From positions 1 to 56,138 of the forward strand of contig JARLIM010000008.1 of assembly GCA_031291725.1 (NCBI GenBank): a stretch of DNA of 56,138 bases, in the 5' to 3' direction. This document shows, one piece after another, positions 53,974 to 56,138 of this stretch; position 1 is the first letter of the stretch; each line of letters begins with the position of its first letter. The notes below the pieces were generated by a model. It searched no databases. It was not told the origin of the DNA and worked only from the letters and a program-made list of their open reading frames with translations. Position numbers and translations under genes: made by a program. This DNA comes from Acetobacteraceae bacterium (GTDB lineage: Bacteria; Pseudomonadota; Alphaproteobacteria; Acetobacterales; Acetobacteraceae).

Positions 53974-55161
53974 TCAGCGGCCGAAAGCAGCCTTCAGCGC
54001 CGGGACCAGATCGGTCTTTTCCCAGGTGAACGTGCCCTTTTGCAGATCCGGCTCACGACCGAAATGGCCATAGGCCGATGTGACGGCGTAGATCGGGCGG
54101 TTCATGTGCAGATGCTCACGAATGCCGCGCGGCGTCAGGTTCACCAGTTCGCGCAGCGTGCGCTCCAGCTTGCCTTCATCCACGTCCGCGCCGGTGCCGT
54201 GCAGATCGACATAGACCGACAGCGGATGCGACACGCCGATGGCGTAGGAAATCTGCAACGTGCAACGCTCGGCAAGGCCAGCGGCCACCACGTTCTTGGC
54301 CAGATAGCGGCACACATAAGCGGCCGAACGGTCCACCTTCGTCGGGTCTTTCCCCGAGAACGCGCCGCCGCCATGCGGGGCCGCACCACCATAGGTGTCG
54401 ACGATGATCTTGCGCCCGGTCAGGCCGCAATCGCCGTCCGGGCCGCCAATGACGAAATTGCCGGTCGGGTTGATGTAGATTTCGTCCGCCGACGGCATCC
54501 AGCCTTCCGGCAGCGAGCTTTCGATCAACGGCAGCAGCATCTCCTTGATGCGTGCCTGCGACACGCCTTCCTGATGCTGGGTGGAGACGACCACCGAGGT
54601 GGCACCCACCGGGCGACCATCGACATAGCGCAGCGTCACCTGGCTCTTGGCATCCGGCTCCAGGCCTTCAACCGACAGGTCACGCGCACGGCGCAATTCG
54701 CTGATCCGGCGCAGGATGAGGTGCGAGTAATACAGCGGCGCCGGCATCAGAGTCGGCGTCTCGGTGCAGGCATAGCCGAACATGATGCCCTGATCGCCAG
54801 CACCTTCGTCCTTGCTGCCAGCGCTGTCGACGCCTGCTGCAATGTCCACGCTCTGCGGATGCAGATGAACGGCGATATCGGCGGTCTTCCAGGAGAAGCC
54901 GGACTGGTCGTACCCAATATCCTTGATCGCCAGACGCGCCAGATGGGCGAGGTATTCGTGGGTGATGGTGTCCGGGCCACGGGTTTCACCGGCCAGCACA
55001 ACGCGATTGGTCGTCACCAACGTTTCGCAGGCCACGCGGGCATAGGGATCGGCGGCGAGAAACGCATCGACGACGGTGTCGCTGATCCGGTCGGCAACCT
55101 TGTCGGGATGGCCTTCCGAGACCGATTCAGACGTAAAGAGGTATTCGCCCTTGTCGCGCAT
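53974..55161 (-). CDS. metK: S-adenosylmethionine synthetase
   Basis: Makes S-adenosylmethionine from methionine and ATP. 395 residues. [14 protein letters not shown] (11-24), [10 protein letters not shown] (about 120-129), [13 protein letters not shown] and the P-loop-like [14 protein letters not shown] are all in place. GGGAG lies ahead of the ATG. The leader upstream folds into a nested hairpin (see 55162-55300). Confidence 0.98.
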   Translation of the reverse strand: MRDKGEYLFTSESVSEGHPDKVADRISDTVVDAFLAADPYARVACETLVTTNRVVLAGETRGPDTITHEYLAHLARLAIKDIGYDQSGFSWKTADIAVHLHPQSVDIAAGVDSAGSKDEGAGDQGIMFGYACTETPTLMPAPLYYSHLILRRISELRRARDLSVEGLEPDAKSQVTLRYVDGRPVGATSVVVSTQHQEGVSQARIKEMLLPLIESSLPEGWMPSADEIYINPTGNFVIGGPDGDCGLTGRKIIVDTYGGAAPHGGGAFSGKDPTKVDRSAAYVCRYLAKNVVAAGLAERCTLQISYAIGVSHPLSVYVDLHGTGADVDEGKLERTLRELVNLTPRGIREHLHMNRPIYAVTSAYGHFGREPDLQKGTFTWEKTDLVPALKAAFGR

Positions 55162-55300
55162 GCGCGGCTCCCACGGAGTGAGGATAGAAAATCTGGCTTA
55201 TGCCGGTAAGTGCCCGGATGTGGCCCAAATGGGCCGGGGGGTCAATACCAGGGGGGCAGGTCTGGGATGTGGTGGGTGTTCGGAATATCGCGCCCAGCTT
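55162..55300 (-). promoter_or_regulatory. metK upstream/leader region with nested hairpin
   Basis: On the minus strand a CCCGG/CCGGG pair encloses the palindrome GGCCCAAATGGGCC (55222-55235). The remainder up to the start is short and single-stranded, with GGGAG before the ATG. I could not match it to a SAM riboswitch class I know, so regulation by the RNA is only a possibility. Confidence 0.35.
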
Positions 55301-55331
55301 GTAGGGTGCCAATTCCGCCAGGAATTGCACC
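55301..55331 (+). repeat. REP-like unit, left outer
   Basis: GTAGGGTGCCAATTCC-GCCA-GGAATTGCACC: imperfect palindrome, arms GGTGCCAATTCC and GGAATTGCACC. First of an inverted pair (with 55380-55410) left of the REP-associated transposase remnant. Confidence 0.85.
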
Positions 55332-55379
55332 AGAGGCAATCTCGCCTTGGTCGTTTTCCGCATACCCGTCGGCTCTCAT

Positions 55380-55410
55380 CGGTGCAATTCCTGCGGAATT
55401 GGCACCCTAC
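55380..55410 (-). repeat. REP-like unit, left inner
   Basis: CGGTGCAATTCC-TGC-GGAATTGGCACCCTAC, reverse orientation of the unit at 55301. It ends 11 bases before the transposase ATG. Together the two form a REPIN-like doublet. Confidence 0.85.
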
Positions 55411-55420
55411 GAGCGAGACA

Positions 55421-55948
55421 ATGCCGAATTACCGCCGGATGCGCGTGCCGGGCGGCACGTATTTCTTCACCGTCGCCTTGGCGGACCGGCGTTCGTCCCT
55501 GTTGGTCGAACGTGTCGAACTTCTGCGCGGATCGGTCCAACGGGTGCGGGAATTGCGGCCCTTCCATATCGATGCCTGAGTGGCGCTGCCCGAGCACATG
55601 CACGCGATGTGGACGCTTCCGGATGGCGACGACAATTACCGTTCGCGCTGGCAGGCGATCAAATTGCTGTTTTCACGCGGAATAGCCAAGGGCGAGCTTT
55701 TGTCGGCCAGCCGGGCGAAGCGGGGCGAGCGGGGCATCTGGCAGCGACGGTGTTGGGAACACACCATCCGCGACGACCGGGATTATGCGGCGCATATGGA
55801 TTACATCCATTTCAACCCGGTCAAACACGGCTTGGCGGCGAACGCAGCCGATTGGCCGTATTCGACATTCCGCCGATGCGCGGCGAACGGCCAATATCCC
55901 GCCGATTGGGCCGGGCCGGATGACAAGATCGCCAATTGGGGAGAATAG
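55421..55948 (+). pseudogene. REP-associated tyrosine transposase (RAYT), in-frame TGA
   Basis: IS200/IS605-like HUH transposase of the RAYT family, about 175 codons as expected. The N-terminal part has Pro-Gly-Gly-Thr-Tyr-Phe-Phe-Thr-Val, and after codon 52 a TGA (55577-55579) interrupts the frame. Reading continues in the same frame with Val-Ala-Leu-Pro-Glu-His-Met-His-Ala-Met-Trp (the HUH metal site). The catalytic Tyr is in Met-Asp-Tyr-Ile-His-Phe-Asn-Pro-Val-Lys-His-Gly. A single base change from a sense codon such as TGG or CGA would explain the stop. All motifs are otherwise intact, so the loss is recent, or the stop is read through. It is flanked by inverted REP-like pairs, the family's usual layout. 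Confidence 0.9.
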
Positions 55949-55955
55949 AACCCCC

Positions 55956-55986
55956 GTAGGGTGCCAATTCCGTCAGGAATTGCACC
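55956..55986 (+). repeat. REP-like unit, right inner
   Basis: GTAGGGTGCCAATTCC-GTCA-GGAATTGCACC, one base different from the unit at 55301. It begins eight bases after the transposase stop. First of the right inverted pair. Confidence 0.85.
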
Positions 55987-56000
55987 AACAGATGCCGATT

Positions 56001-56031
56001 CGGTGCAATTCCAAGCGGAATTGCACCCTTG
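56001..56031 (-). repeat. REP-like unit, right outer
   Basis: CGGTGCAATTCC-AAGC-GGAATTGCACCCTTG, the opposite orientation to the unit at 55956, with a few changes in the tail. It completes the second REPIN-like doublet. Confidence 0.85.
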
Positions 56032-56074
56032 TGACAGCAAAATCGTCTATGTTTGACCTGTTCCGAAAAGGGAT

Positions 56075-56106
56075 GCCCCACCGTGGATTGCCCTCCACGA
56101 TGGGGC
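56075..56106. terminator. Hairpin near right edge
   Basis: GCCCCACCGTGGA (56075-56087) and TCCACGATGGGGC (56094-56106) pair with one mismatch around six bases. There is no T-run in the window. It is probably the terminator of a gene beyond the right edge. Apart from the REP units, 55949-56138 holds no gene I can support. Confidence 0.45.
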
Positions 56107-56138
56107 GGCTGGCGGCGGATCGTTTGTACCCTCAGCCC

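Noticed and set aside
55821..56081. Minus-strand frame at the right edge
   Set aside because: Antisense to the RAYT end and built largely of REP-unit sequence.
1..56138. CRISPR array
   Set aside because: No regularly spaced short repeats were found; the repeats present are palindromic intergenic units and REP-like pairs.

Overview
The window looks like the chromosome of a high-GC alphaproteobacterium, most likely Rhodospirillales and perhaps Acetobacteraceae. The evidence is a C4-pathway 5-aminolevulinate synthase, the ffh-rpsP-rimM-trmD-rplS-leuC-leuD-leuB order, and an infC that appears to start at AUA. The family call is inference from gene order and protein style; no database was searched.

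Layout. 1-2045 is an AT-richer accessory block, all on the minus strand, against the 3' end of a tRNA-Arg(ACG) gene (2426-2502). It holds a putative papain-fold (NlpC/P60- or CHAP-like) amidase effector, a signal-peptide protein immediately behind it (candidate immunity protein), a fragment resembling the C-terminal part of BPSL0067-type amidase effectors, and the start of a lipoprotein cut by the window edge. 2567-16000 is mostly housekeeping on the minus strand: leuBDC, rplS-trmD-rimM-rpsP, ffh, a membrane protein with a receiver domain lacking its Asp, infC, thrS, and two glycosyltransferases. 15991-20268 holds a hydrolase, an epimerase-like protein, a TPR protein and a periplasmic glycosidase-like protein.

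20488-24714 is a fermentation/low-oxygen unit: a MaoC-phosphotransacetylase fusion, acetate kinase, a CBS-BON protein and an FNR-type regulator, with two FNR-type boxes. 25352-32315 is a complete purine/nucleoside acquisition operon: a Tsx-like outer-membrane channel, a BMP-type binding protein, a double ATPase, two permeases, and finally one 458-residue polypeptide that joins guanine deaminase, OHCU decarboxylase and 5-hydroxyisourate hydrolase. This three-enzyme fusion is the most striking coding feature.

32519-38106 holds an unknown protein, a Rieske oxygenase, a chemoreceptor-like protein ending in a PilZ-like domain, LrgB/LrgA and two small secreted or hypothetical proteins. 38171-42508 is tkt-gap-pgk. 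42689-45336 has an FkbM-type methyltransferase, a small lipoprotein and hemA. 45333-53087 concerns amino-acid uptake and use: dadA, gltIJKL, a CocE/NonD hydrolase and a solitary substrate-binding protein. 53179-55161 is trmB and metK. The right end has a REP-associated transposase gene broken by one in-frame TGA, flanked on each side by an inverted pair of REP-like units. A second, unrelated palindromic repeat family appears at 3704, 51723 and, as a diverged core, 53094.

Starts were set by ribosome-binding sites and family length; several differ from the longest open frame.
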